Positions 35,535-49,229 of a stretch of DNA of 64,000 nucleotides are shown here, piece by piece (within the stretch, counting starts at the first letter, position 1; each line of letters begins with the position of its first letter). The stretch is from Letharia columbiana (taxonomy: Eukaryota > Ascomycota > Lecanoromycetes > Lecanorales > Parmeliaceae): NCBI RefSeq assembly GCF_014066305.1, contig NW_023501049.1, positions 395,001 through 459,000 on the forward strand, written 5' to 3'. The notes beneath the pieces were generated by a model, which worked only from the letters and a program-made list of their open reading frames with translations, was not told the origin of the DNA and made no database searches. The position numbers were made by a program, and so were the translations under genes.

Positions 35535-38500
35535 AATATAATCTTTAATTTAATATAGATTTTAGAATAAAAAGTCTCTTTTATTAGAGTAGTAGTATTT
35601 TTATAAATATATATCTATATTTAAATCGATTTAAAAAGTTTTATTCTATAAATATAAAATATATAAAGTTATTAGATTAAGTATAATAGTTAAATATTAT
35701 TAATTAAGCGTAATAAATAAAATAATAATTAGAATATCTTATTCTTAACTTAAAATAGTTTTTCTTTTATTTATTATATATTTTCTTTTTATAAAAACTA
35801 CGTCTAGACTTTAATAATATTATATTATTATTTATAAGCTTATATCTTATTATAATTATCTAAAAAGCTATATATCTTTTAATTATAAAGTAATTCTTTT
35901 TATATAAAATATATATAATTAAATCGCTAAATATTAGTTAGTAATTTTCTTTATTTATAATTACTAAAAAGTAAGTTATATTATTAAAATTACTCGCTAA
36001 TTTTATCTTTATAATTTCTTAAAGTGCGTATAATATAGAGGTTTAAATTTAAAGCGAATTAATCGATTTTAAAGCTATATAAATTAAGATCTTCTTTATT
36101 ACTTAAGTGAATATAATTTAAGAAATAATTAAGTTTATTAACTTCTATAATTCGTAGATTTTCTTTAATATATAAGCTTTAAAGTCTAATTAGTAATAAT
36201 ATAATTAGCGCGTATAATTAACTTACTACTTAATTTAAATATATATAATCGATATAACTATATACTTTTCTTATTTATAGTTATACTTCTTAAACTTTAT
36301 ATATAATCTTCTAATTTTTATCTTTACGAAGTCTTATCTTTACTTCGCTTCGATAATTTAAATAAACTTAAATTGATAATTAGTAAATTATTAGTAATTT
36401 TCTAAGTTTTCATAATTATCGAGTTAATAACTTTAATAAATAATAATACTATATATTAACGAATTATACTTAGTATTATAATTAATTATCGTATTAAGAG
36501 ATATAGCGCTATTAGATATATATTTACTTTATAAAAATAATATTATTAATTTAATTTAATTATAGAATATAGAAAAAATAATTTTATTTTTTTTAGATAT
36601 AGATAATATCGTAATAAATAAGCGTATTATAATATAATTATTATAATAATAAAAAGAATTTTTAAGAAAGAAGAGGGTAGATTAGAAAAGAATAATATTA
36701 AATATTTATTATCGAATTAATTAATATTATATAATTAAAATCTTATTAGAATAAAATATTATTTAAAGATAGATTAAATTTAAATATTAATTAGAAAGCT
36801 AATTAGAAAAAGAAGTTAATTTCTTTTTTATTAATATATATCGTAGAGCTATATATAAGCGCTTCTTTTTATATTTTAAATATACTTTAAATATTTATAG
36901 CTATATATATACGCTCTCTCTTATATTTTATATATTTCGATATTCTTTATATACGCGATATATCTATTAAAGATAATCTTATTAATCTAATTAATTTCTA
37001 TTTAATTTTATATTTATTAGTTATAAAAAAAGCTCTTTATTTTAATATTATAACTTTATTAATTCGTTATTCTTAGATATTAAATCGTTTATAGCTTATA
37101 ATTAATTTACTTACTCTCTTCTCTTCTTCTACTCTAAAGATAAAAGAAGATATTATTTCTTTTTCGCCTTCGCCTATAACGAATTAATTATTATTTTTAT
37201 AAGATTAAAGATATTAGTTTAAAGATAAGATCGCTTAATTAAAAGTAAAGAATATAATATTTTAATATTTTAACGCTTAAGTAAAAGATATTATAATATT
37301 ATTTAAATAAGAGAGAGTTATATTAATAAGAAAGATTTTAAAATTTAAAAATAGTTTTAGCGTAGTAGAAGATTTAATTTTTATATATAGAAGATTTAGA
37401 TAATAATTAATTTAGCTAATTAAATTATTAAAGCGTTTAAATTAGATTTTAATTCTATATTAATATCTAATAAAATTTATTTAATAATTTTAAAATATTA
37501 ATATATATTTTTATTAATATAGTTAGCGATTAAAATATTAATTAAATAAATATAATTTCTAATTCTAATAATTAAAATAATATAATAATAAATAAGTATT
37601 AATATTAAAGTAAATAAAATATATATTATATTAAGTAGAAAAGCGTTAATAGCTAGACTAATTAGAGTTTTAAATCGATAAAGTTAAATATTAATTCTAT
37701 ATTAGCGTTATTATATACTCTTAAATATATAATTACTAATTATAATATTAATTAAAAAAAATTAATCTTTAATTTAAAATATCGAAAATAATATAGTAAT
37801 ATATTATTAAAGTGATATAAGTTATTAAAGCGATATAAGTTTCTATTATAGCGAGAAGATAGAATTTATATATTAAATATTAATTTTATTTTATTTCTAA
37901 TATTTTATTTATTTATATATTTCTTTTAGTTTCTTTTTAAATATTTTAATTTTAAAATATTAATTAAATCTTTATTTAGCGTAAATTTAACTTTCTTAAT
38001 CGACGATACTTAGTATAAGATATTAATAAATATATTTTAATATAAAGATAATAATAAATCTTACTTTCTTTTTAATATTAATAATAAAAAATAATAAATA
38101 TAATAGTAGATAAAGATAGTATAAGTTATATAAAATTAATTTAAATTTAATAATAATCGTTAACTTATTTATTAAAGCTTAAAAATTAGAAAATCTTAAA
38201 AGTAAATATAATTTAATAAATATACGCTTATCGATTTCGAAGAGTTATATATTATTTATCGTTATTATAATAAGATTCTAATTTATCTATTTATAAGTTA
38301 CGAAATAAGCGATATAATAGTATATATTAAATTTAAGAGATATATTAAGAAATCTAATTTAAATAATTTATAATAAATGAATCTAGTTAATAATTATAAA
38401 AATTAGATATATTTCTAAATTAAATAATATAAATTATTAATAAATAAAACGATAAATAGAAAATTTAATTTACTATTTACTCTAGAAAAGATAATATTAA

Positions 38501-41500
38501 GATTTTTTTATAATATTAAAAGATTAAAAGCTTATACGCGAAGATTTCTCGAAATAATTTTATCGCTAAATTGTAAATATTAGTATTCTATTTATAATTA
38601 CTAATAATTTTAAAATATTATAACTTTTATATTATCTCGATCTTAATATATAATTAGAGTTAATATTTATTATAAAGAATTAATTAATAAAAAAAGCTAT
38701 AAAGCTAAAGATAAGATTATTAAAGAATTTACTAATCGATAATATTAAAGTCTCTCTAATTTTAAATTATTAATTATCTTATAATCGCTAATTATTTATA
38801 ATAATTCTAATTTTTTTTATTAATATTAACTAGTAATAATATAAGATTCTTATAAATTTTAAATATATCGAAGATAAATATATTAGCTAGAAACTTATAA
38901 GTATTATTAATTTAATTCTTATAAAATATAAGATCTAGAATTATATATTTAAATTTATAATTAATAACGCTAGTAATAATAATATACTCTTCGAAGATTT
39001 AATTATTTATCTTTCTATTTCTATAGTAAAGAATCCGCTTAATATTAAAGAATTTAAATCTTTAAATTATTTATAATATATTTTTTATATAATATATATT
39101 ATTTAATTAATCTTAAAAGAACTTCTAGATAATATTAGAATTATTTTAATAAATAAGAAATTTTAGAGAAGCTAAAATAATAAAGAAGATAAGAATTAAG
39201 TTTAGATAAATATAATTAATCTATCGATAATTCTAATAAAAATATAATATTTCTTATTATTATTCTAATTATTATATTATTAATTATATTAAAATTTAAA
39301 AAATTATTATATATATTAATACTAGCGACTAGTATAAAGAGATCTTTTTTATATTATAAATTAAACGACTTTAAGATAAAAACGTTTTAATATTAGATAA
39401 ATATTAATTTTCTAAAAAAAAGTAATATTATTAAAGACGCTCTCTTAAACTCTTTTAGAATATTAAGACTTATTAAAATTTAATTTATTAGATATTAATC
39501 CGCGCTCTACTTCTTTATATTAATATTATATACTTTTTAAAAAATAGATTAACTATTTATTTAAGATTAAATAATAAAAAATAATTATAAATAAAAATTA
39601 TAATCTAAGCGTCTAAATAATTTTTAATTAATTTTTAATAAATTTAATATTTAATTTAGCTTATTAGATCTTTTTATAAATTTATAAAATTAATAAATAG
39701 AGAAAAGAAGATTATAATTTATTATATCTTTAATATTTATAATTATCTATTTAATTATATAGATAAAAAGCTTAGAAAATTAAGAAGAAAGAGAATTTCT
39801 TAAAAAAAAGAACTTTTTAAAGCTTTTAAAACGGCTCGCGAGAAATTAGCTATCTACTATAATCGAACTTAATTAGATTTAAACTATCTATATAAATAAG
39901 TTATACTTTTATATTTAAATTATAATAATATAAAGTTAAAGGAATTAAATTAAAAGATTAATATTAGAAAGAAATTATAAATAAAGATCTATTAAAAAGC
40001 GCTTAAAAAGATATTTTAAAATTATTAAAATATTAATATAAGTAATTAATTATAAAGAGCTAAGCGAATAAATTAATTAAATAAAAATACGCTTAATTAA
40101 GCGATAAAATTTAAGATTAAGAATTTAAATAATAAGAATAAATATAATTAGCTTTAGTAATATAGATAAAATAATAAGTCTTCTAATTATTATTCTAATT
40201 ATAATCTTATCTCTAATCTTTATAAAGCTTCTTTTAATAATCTAGCGAATCTTTTAATTTTAAAATAATAAAAGAAATTAAAGTTTAAATACACTATAGT
40301 CGCTCAAATAACTTATAATATTCTTTATTCTCTCGCGAGGGCTATTATATATAAGCGATACTTCTTAATAACTAAAAGATATTATAATACTTAGAAATAT
40401 TATTTATTAGCGATATTTTATACTTTAATAATAATTCTTTATATAAAATATTAAGAAAATAAGCTTAAATAAATTAAATTTAATTTTAAAGAAGATCTTA
40501 ATATATTAGATTAGATTAAAAGAGCTAATAGTACTTTATATAAAAATTTAATTAATAATTATAATAATTATATTAATAAAGATAATAAACTTATAAAAAG
40601 TATTTTAATAAGTTTAATATTTATAAATTTATTAAGATATATTACTAATACTCTATAATATATAGAGAAATAATTAATAAATTTATAGTTAGAGAGAATT
40701 AATAATAATAAATTTAATCTTAATAAAGAGATTTAAAATAATTTAAAAAGCGAATTTATTTATAAATAGTTAATAAGTTTAATTAGATAGAGATAGATTT
40801 AAGATATTTAAAAGAATTAAAATAAAGTAGAATAGAAGAGTAAAATAAGATTTAAGAAAAGAATAAATATAAAGTTTATTAAGCTTATCTAACGCGTTAA
40901 GATAAATATATAAATAAAGATAATTATAGAATTTTATTCTTATAATATTTAAAGATTTAAAATTTAGAATATTCTTTTATATTATAATTTTAAGAAGAAG
41001 AATAGAGACGCTTATAGTTCTAATTATTATTCTAATTATTATTATTAATAAAAAGATAAATAGCTATATTAAATTACTCTTTATATTCCCTCTCTCTTAA
41101 TAAAGAAGAATAAATATATTCTATATATCTTAGTCGAATTATTCTATAAATATAGAAATCTTAGTAAGAATATTCTATATATATATTATTTTATAATATA
41201 ATATCATAGATATATTATATCGTAGAATATCTCGTTAAGATCTCGAACTTATATTAGAAAAATAATATAATATTCGACTCTATTTATATTATACCCGAGT
41301 ACGATATAATATTATATTATCTTAGTTATCTTATTAAATATACTCTATATTAATATTATATCTATATTAATTCTAATACTATAACTAAGATTAACTTACT
41401 TATTTCATTTATATTAGCGAACGAATTTAAAGAAACGCGCTAATAGAGGCTTTAATAAGAAATTAAGTTAAGTTATCGTATTTCTAGATAAGTCTATTAG

Positions 41501-41899
41501 ATAGATAATTCGATTTTAAGACGAATCGAACTCGATAAATAGTAGTCGAGAGATAAATAAGATATTAAATTATTTATACGGCTAGCGAATCGAAAGAAAT
41601 AGCTAATATTAATAAAATATTTTTAAATATTATTTAAATATTATTTATAAGCTTATAACTTCTCTACGAGATAAGGGACTCTCTAAGCGAAGTAAGTATA
41701 CTCGAAAAGCTACTATTTAAAGTACTTATAGTCTTCTTAACGCCTTAAATAATTAAGAAATAAGTATATTAAACCCCCGTAAAGAAATAACCTTATCTTA
41801 GACTTTATAATAAAAAAATTTTATTCTTAATATCGAATAATTTCGATACGCCTTAAAGAGACTTTACTATTCTCTAGTATATCTAATATTCTTAATACC

Positions 41900-44800
41900 T
41901 ATTCTTTCGAAGTATTTAAACTCCTCTCCACTTTATTTTAAATCTTTCTTTCTTCTTTTCTATAACAAAGTTTAATATCGAAAGAATAAATTAAATTAAG
42001 ACTCTACTAGAGTAAATTAAGTTTTAATAAATATTAGTTCTATTAGATAATACCTCTAATAAGATAGACTCGATAGATATATCTTAAAATATCGCTAATA
42101 GTCTATAACTATAATATTAGATTAAGTATTAACTCGACGAATTTATAACTATATTAAATAAAATTCGTTAGAAGCGAGACGATTTTCGAAAGATTATTAC
42201 TCGATATTATATCGTCGTAATAAAAAAGAATCTAGTTATAAACGATTTATATTAGATCTATAGAATAATCGAGAAGATAAATTAACTAGTTTAAGACTTT
42301 TAGAAGAATATAACTTTTCTATAGCGGAAAGTTAATAGCCTTAAGATATAGTTAATAAAAGACTTATAACTATTATCGATCGAGGAGAAACGTATATCTA
42401 GACGTTTAAAAGAGAAATTAGTTAAGATCTTAGACTTATCTCTATTTATCGACGATAGCGATCTTATCTAAAACGACTAATTCTTTAGAATAGAATAGAA
42501 ATTTAAGACTAATAGCGATTATTATCTTATTAAGAACTTTAAGATAGTCTATATAGTCTTATAACTCGGCGATAAGACTATATAATATACGATATATAGA
42601 AGACTTCGAAACTTTATTAATTTATATTAGTCTTTTACTAAGATTATAAACGAGTTAATCGATATCTATAAGAACTTAAATCGACGTAGTAATATATTAC
42701 ATAATATATATACTCTATAATAAGAGACTCGACTCTTTATCGACTTCTATTTAGACTTTATTCGACTAGATATTATTCTTAATATTAAGAAAACCCTTCT
42801 ATTAGAGAATTATCTTTTAAAGAAATTAAGATTTAATTTAAGAAAGTTATAGAATATTATAGAGGGTTTTATTATCTTAAAGACTATAAAGGAATATCTT
42901 CGAAAATTAAATAACTTATATCGTACTAGATATAAAGATATAAAGTCTACGAAGACTACTATTAAGTTAATTATAATACGAATTACGACTAATATATATC
43001 TTATATCTATTATTAGAATTATAACTACTACGCCTCTAAATATTAAGATTAATTTAAAATTAAGAGAATCTATATACTATAACTACGATAAGAAAGACTA
43101 CTATCGAAGTATCTATATAATAACTATCTAAATCGAGGTCGATAAAAAGGCCTTTAAGAAGGCGCGACTTTACGCGATAGAAATAAACGAAGAATTCGAA
43201 ATCGATAACGTCGATATTACGAATAGCGACGATTCTTCTTCGAATTCGAAAAACGAATAGCCTCTTTTAAAGTTATAGTAAGAGATACTTATAAAGTATA
43301 TCTAATAGATACTCTTAATAACGCCTTAACACGTCGTCCTTTTCATATATAAGTTACGCTATCTTTATAAAAAAGAAAGTACTTACTTTAGAACTCTCTT
43401 ATAGATAGTAAATATATCGATACTTATATAGTTATAAATAAGTTCTTAATCTTAGCGATATATAAGGCCTTATATCTAAAATTACTTCTACTATTACGAT
43501 CTAAATTACTAAGAGATTATAACGACTAGATCGTAAAACGATTAATTATATATTATTTATTTTTTACGATAATAGTAGAGAACTATCGAGAAGAAATATA
43601 TTTAATATTAATTATATTATTAAAATACGATATAATAGTTGAAAAATCTTAAATAAATAAATATAGGGTAGTTCTTAATATATTATAAAATAAGATACTC
43701 TTTCTATTTAATCGATATAATTATAATAATAATTAGATATTAATAATAAACGAACTCCTCTTTCTATTAACTTCGAAGCTTCGGCTACTTATATTACTTA
43801 CTCTCTTATCTATTATACTAAAACGATAAAGCTCTCTCTTACTCACCTACGATAACGAGACTAATTTAAATATCTTCTTTTTAAATAAGAATGAGAATAA
43901 TAAGAAGTCTAAGTTTATTAATATCGCTAAGATTAATATAGCGGTCTACTATTAGCTAGCCCGTAAAAAAGATAATAAGCTATTTATATTAACGATAAAT
44001 AAGATCTATAATAACTCGCTAATATTATATATATCTTATTATCGAATATCTCGCGATTCCCGTATATCGATTAATAAACTCTATCTCTATAACTTAGAAA
44101 AGAAATATAAAAGATATTATAATTCTTATTATCTTATTTAGATTAATAGTATCGACGAGATTAGTTTTAAAAAGGTAAAATATAAGCTATCTACGAAGTA
44201 TTACGACTATCTCGATATTTTCGATAGAACTAAGACGAATATACTTTTCTTATATCGTTCTTATAATTATAAGCTAAAATTTAACGATAGCTTCGATAAA
44301 ACGAAACTTTCGAAAAGTAGAATCTATTTAATATTAGAATATAAACTAAAATAGATAAAGAAGTATCTAAACGAATATCTAAAGAAGGGATTTATAATAT
44401 TAAGCTATATACTATTCGCTTTATTTATCTTATTCGCGGAAAAGTCGAATAAAGAATTACGTTTTTATATGAACTATCGAAAGCTAAACGCTATTATTAA
44501 AAGAAATCGATATCTAATTCTATTAATAGATAAGGTTTTAATAAGAATTTAGGAATATAAATACCTTACTCGATTAAATATTATAGCCGCGTTTAATAAA
44601 CTACGTATATACCCCGATAGCGAGAATTTTACTACTTTTATTATCTCCCTTAAAGTATATAAATATCGAGTTCTCCTCTTCGATCTAATTAACGGCTCGG
44701 CTATATATTAATAATATATAAATAATATTCTATTCGAATATCTAAACGACTTCTATTAGATCTATCTCGATAATATACTTATTTATAATAAGATAAAAAA

Positions 44801-47200
44801 GAAATACATTTAATACGTTAGATAAATCCTTTAGAAATTAAGAGATATCGACCTTTAGATAAATATTCTTAAATGCGAATTCCACGTCTAGAAAATTAAA
44901 TTTTTAGGCCTACTAGTATCTATAGACGGGTTATAAATAAACTCTATTAAAATTTAGACTATTATCGAGTAAACTATATCTATTAACCTTAAAGAGATAT
45001 AGGCCTTTATCGAATTTTATAATTTTTATCGACGATTTATTAGAGACTTCTCTAAAATAGTTAAATTTATAATAAAATTCACGATAAAAGAGGCTATATT
45101 TAATTAGTCCCCAGTATATTAAGAGGCCTTTTACTTTCTTAAAGTCGTCGTTATTAAAGCTTTAGTTTTACGTTATTTCGATAGAATAAAGAAGGCCGTT
45201 CTAGAGACTAACTCTTTCGACTACGTTAACGAAGATATTCTTTTCTTAATATAACGATAAGAGAGTACTTTACCCGATAGTCTTCTATAGTAAAAATCTT
45301 ACTTTAGTCGAGTATAACTATTAGATCTACGATAAGAAGTTACTAGCTATTATTCGCTATCTTAAATACTAGCGTTCTAAATTAAAATATATCGATATCT
45401 CTATTAAGATCTTTACGAACTATAAGAAATTAATATACTTCGTCGAAGAAAGAGACCTTAGTCGTCGCTAGGCCCGCTATTTAAATATACTATTCGAATT
45501 TAATATAAAGATTATCTATCGATTAGAATCTTAGAACGTTAAGGCGAATATACTTATACGAATAGCTAGATATAAATTAATCGATCTCGAAGATAAACGA
45601 TTATATTAATAGTATTAAATAATTCTTATCTCTAATCGATTAAAGTTAAATAGCGAAAGTATCGATATATATATAATTAACGACTCTATCTATTATAAGA
45701 TAGTAGAGGCTAATAAGAAAGAATAACTATTATATGAAAATTCGTAACGCTATCGCCGAAGATAAGAATAAGTTTCGAGGAATTACTCTTAATAAGTGCT
45801 TCGTATAGAATAGAGATACTTTATTATAAGAATCGTTTATAGATATTCGATAATATATATATCGATATTATTCGAGAGATATATAATTAATTATTCTACG
45901 GCTATTCTAGAGATAGCCTATATCTATAAACTACTTAAAAAGAAAGTATTACTAGCGAGAAATAAGGGCGATAATAGTTATCTATATTTCGAAATTACTA
46001 TATCTATTAGAGGGCTAAGGCGTCTCGCGATCGAAAGTATAATTTACTATAGTCTCTATTAATTTTATAGAAACGATAATAAGATATATCGATCGACTTC
46101 GTTATAGGCTTATCTATATTCGATAACTATAACGCTATTTAAGTAGTAATCGATTAGTTTATTAAGAAACGTTACTACGTAGTCTATTTCGATATTAATA
46201 AAGATACTATCGCTAAGAAGATAGTTAACTTACTACTTAAGAAAGTATTTCGTCTATATAATCTATCGATCTTAATAATATCAAATTAAGGCTCTTAATT
46301 TATAGCTATTATATAAAAGTCTTTTTATAAGAGACTAGATATTATAGTTAAGCTATTAATAGCCTTTTACTCTAAAATCGATAAATAGATCGAATAAGCG
46401 AATTAGAATATAAAGCGTTATCTTCGAATATACTATAATTATATATAGAACGACTAGATAAGATAGCTATCTATTATCGAGTTCGTCGATAATAATACTA
46501 TCTTATCGACTACTAATATCTTATCTTTTCTTATAAATAAGAGATTTTATTCTCGAATAACTTTTAGCTCGAATATTATCGACTATAAGATTATATATAA
46601 GCGTCTTAATACTACTTAAACGAAGGATATTACGAATTATATAAAATAAGTTCTTAAGTATATTCGAAGTAATATAAATCGCGCTTAGAAGGCTATAATT
46701 ATATAAGTTAATAAGTATTAATAAAAGATTACTTTTTAAATAGACGATAAGATCTTTCTAAGTAGTAAGAATATTATCTTTAATCGCTCTTCTCGTAAAT
46801 TAAATTATAAGAGACTCGATTTATTTAAGATTATAGGCCTTATAAAAATCTTATATTATCTAAAACTTTTATTAAGTATAAGAATCTACGACGTCTTTTA
46901 TCTTAATCTCTTAAGTCTCGCGGTAAATAACCTCTTATTAGAGTAGATAAATCCTTCGCCGAAGTATATTACTATTAATAATCGAATCGAATAGATTATT
47001 AAAGAAATACTTATCTTTAAATTAATCTATAGTCGTCTCAAGTATAAGATTAAATAAGAAGGTCTCGATAATAACCTCGTCTAATATAATGCGAACGGCG
47101 GTAAATTCGAAAATTGCTAGAATCTAATAGACGACTTTTATAAGCGATATCTCGAAGAGTTTTACCTATAAAGAATTAACTAATAGGATTTCGAAACTAC
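41900..47200 (+). pseudogene. Ty3/Gypsy retrotransposon 2 (chromovirus), gag-pol relic
   Basis: Plus-strand landmarks in order are: a zinc-knuckle remnant C-to-Y mutated (Y-Y-N-Y-D-K-K-D-Y-Y-R) near 43080; RT with F-Y-M-N-Y-R-K-L-N near 44470, A-A-F-N-K-L-R near 44590 and a YLDD box changed to Y-L-D-N at 44763-44774; RNase H with L-E-T-N-S-F-D-Y near 45210; a tether Y-F-V-E-E-R-D-L-S-R-R near 45440; integrase with S-I-D-F near 46090, S-N-Q-G-S-Q-F near 46290 and E-F-V-D-N-N near 46480; and a chromodomain-region tail N-A-N-G-G-K-F-E-N-C near 47090. Many stops are TAA/TAG. No LTR pair was found, so the ends are approximate. Confidence 0.8.
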
Positions 47201-47765
47201 CTCGAATACCCCGTTTTTAATCGAATTAAAATCGTCCGATATCTTCGCAATAGCCTTATTTTTTTAGGGCCGAGAATCGATCCCTTAGGCCTATATCGAT
47301 CGAAAATTATATCATATATAGTCTTTCGCGTAGGGTCCCCTTACTAATTAATATTTAAGTATCTTTCGAAGTTATAGTACGTTATCTATAAACCTTACTA
47401 TCGCCGTCGATAGCCTTTATCGATATCGGTTATATAATATCCTATGAAGAAACTTACTTAATATTAAATTAGGGTTCTTAGCGCCTACGGCTCGATTCGA
47501 TTCGAGAGCCCTCGACTAATTACGTCGTATTATTTCACCGATATTTATCCGCTTAGATATGGATTCGAAAATTACCACTAATTACCCCTACGCCTATAGA
47601 CATTATTTTCGCTATACTATATCGATTTTCTTTTAATCGGGCTTTCTATATACGTCTAAACTACGGCTAACGACGTCGCTATAGTATAACTAAGAAGAGC
47701 TACTACCGTTACTAATATCGCTCTTAAAGAAAGATATTATACTAGAAGATTTCAAAAACGATTAT
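47201..47765. other. Right edge of the RIP block
   Basis: RIP-mutated but somewhat richer in G and C than the interior, with many kept CG sites (CGATTCGATTCGAGAGCCCT, CTACGGCTAACGACGTCGCT). It may be the 3' LTR or untranslated end of Gypsy element 2. The block ends abruptly near 47765, where CA and TG frequencies return to normal. No gene. Confidence 0.6.
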
Positions 47766-48015
47766 TTCTTTCAAATACGCATGAATTCAGTGCCTAAGCG
47801 AACCAGTCGAAAGTTCTCTCACGAATACTGTGCCATTACATGTGCATATGAAAAACCATACATTTCAGGACAGAGCCCATCTCGTAGTGCGAATGTCCGG
47901 ATCTTGATATGTATCTTAGGGAATCGCATGGGTATAAGGTGACATGTCAGTTGAAGAACATGAGCGAATCACGAGAGCTTTTGGCGATGGGATGTTTGTT
48001 CAGGGTGAAAGAAGT

Positions 48016-48720
48016 CTAGATGAAGTATAACATTAGACCTTTGCACTGTGGAAGGGGGAAGCAGCTCCTACCTGTCTTGCCACGCTTGCAATTGACCCTT
48101 GATCGCAACGTACTGACACGTGCTTTTTGCCTTCGTAGCGCCTCTGCGTCGATCCGTTTCACGCCTTTCGAAATTCCCATTGCCTTTGAATCGCTCGCGC
48201 TGAGTGGTGCTTTAACTCTCGATTGCTTTGCGCATTTTTCATCGTCCAAAGAAGTCGACACTGTTTGTTTTGCGCTCTTGCTCTTACGTCCGAGCTTCCT
48301 TTTCCGTGGCTTGTTCGTTGCTTTATTTCTTGGTGGGTTGGAACTTTGATGATGATCTGGGAGGTGTCCATCGGACGCATTTGATTCTCCGCGTCTAGTC
48401 ATGTTGCCACCGTGCGCAGGGCTCGGCGACCTTGACAGTGACGATTCATCGATGAACTCTGGATAGTACGGAATGCGCATCGCATCCATTGAGTAGTGAA
48501 ATCCACGCGGTCCATTCGGTCCCGTATTCGTATCCCAAACCCATCTTAGAAATTCAGCTCTAGAGAGATGGGTCTCACGACCCTGAATTTTGTTACCCTT
48601 TGCCAGCTCGTCTTTCAGGTATTGAAAGAAGGGTGAGCCTGTTTCTCTATTGGCAACATGGTAGCGTTTCCCAAGCCAAGCCCGTACAGCCTTGACATCT
48701 GTCCAATCGGGTTCGGACAT
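48016..48720 (-). CDS. Hypothetical basic protein, possibly nuclear
   Basis: Continuous frame of 234 residues starting M-S-E-P-D-W. The N-terminal ~100 residues look globular (W-L-G-K-R-Y-H-V, F-F-Q-Y-L-K-D-E-L, F-L-R-W-V-W-D, F-H-Y-S-M-D, R-I-P-Y-Y-P); the rest is low-complexity and highly basic, with R-K-R-K-L-G-R-K-S-K-S-K-like clusters that would serve as nuclear localisation signals. I do not recognise the family. An alternative model uses a good GT...AG intron at 48071-48016 (56 bases, phase-compatible) and stops at 47969, giving about 231 residues. It is the first gene-like frame beyond the RIP block, only about 250 bases from it. Confidence 0.5.
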   Translation of the reverse strand: MSEPDWTDVKAVRAWLGKRYHVANRETGSPFFQYLKDELAKGNKIQGRETHLSRAEFLRWVWDTNTGPNGPRGFHYSMDAMRIPYYPEFIDESSLSRSPSPAHGGNMTRRGESNASDGHLPDHHQSSNPPRNKATNKPRKRKLGRKSKSAKQTVSTSLDDEKCAKQSRVKAPLSASDSKAMGISKGVKRIDAEALRRQKARVSTLRSRVNCKRGKTGRSCFPLPQCKGLMLYFI

Positions 48721-49229
48721 AGTGTATTATGAACGTCGTGCTGAATATTGTAGTAGCTGACCGAGAATGGATATTCCCTTTTATTGATTCCGATATGAAA
48801 TGGTATATGAAGGTCGACACCAGAAGTTCTGAACGCCAAACCTTGTATGGCCCAGGTAAAACCTCTTTGGCTGGGACTGAATCCTAAAACATTCTGACGT
48901 CGATCTTCTTAAAGATCGTCACTGAATTGCTCAAACAGTTGTTTCAAGGTTCAAGTCACAGCGAAGCTTTACTTGAAGTTACCCCTCGGTGTTTCGCGCC
49001 ATCCCGATACATTTTCCAGCAGCCAATGAGATGGTCGTATAAAACGCTTTGTGTCCCAAATGCACGTGGGCGTCAGTATATCCAATAAGACTGACTGCCG
49101 CAGCTGAAAAGACTCGGCTAGCCGTATCATACATTTATAAGATACCTAGTCATACGGTCAGCGGGACTCAGCCTGATCTGTGCACTGCCGTTCCATTGGA
49201 TATCGTTATGACCTAATGATTTACAAACC
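48721..49229. other. Intergenic stretch upstream of the hypothetical protein
   Basis: Normal composition. Short open frames on the minus strand (48615-48839 and one through 49127-49387) overlap other features and lack protein-like features. Nothing assigned. Confidence 0.5.

Larger units (their letters stand above)
30271..41400. other. Extremely AT-rich RIP block, no recognisable genes
   Basis: The most eroded part of the window: no open frame of 60 codons and no transposon motif I can name. A T18 run lies at 30940-30957. Recurrent AATTAGAAAGATAATTAG-type sequence occurs near 30980 and 33970 and, more mutated, near 2640 and 21750; it may be a dispersed repeat fragment or a chance product of AT bias. 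Confidence 0.6.

Noticed and set aside
48949..48990. GGTTCAAGTC resembling a tRNA T-loop
   Set aside because: No acceptor stem or anticodon arm could be folded around it.
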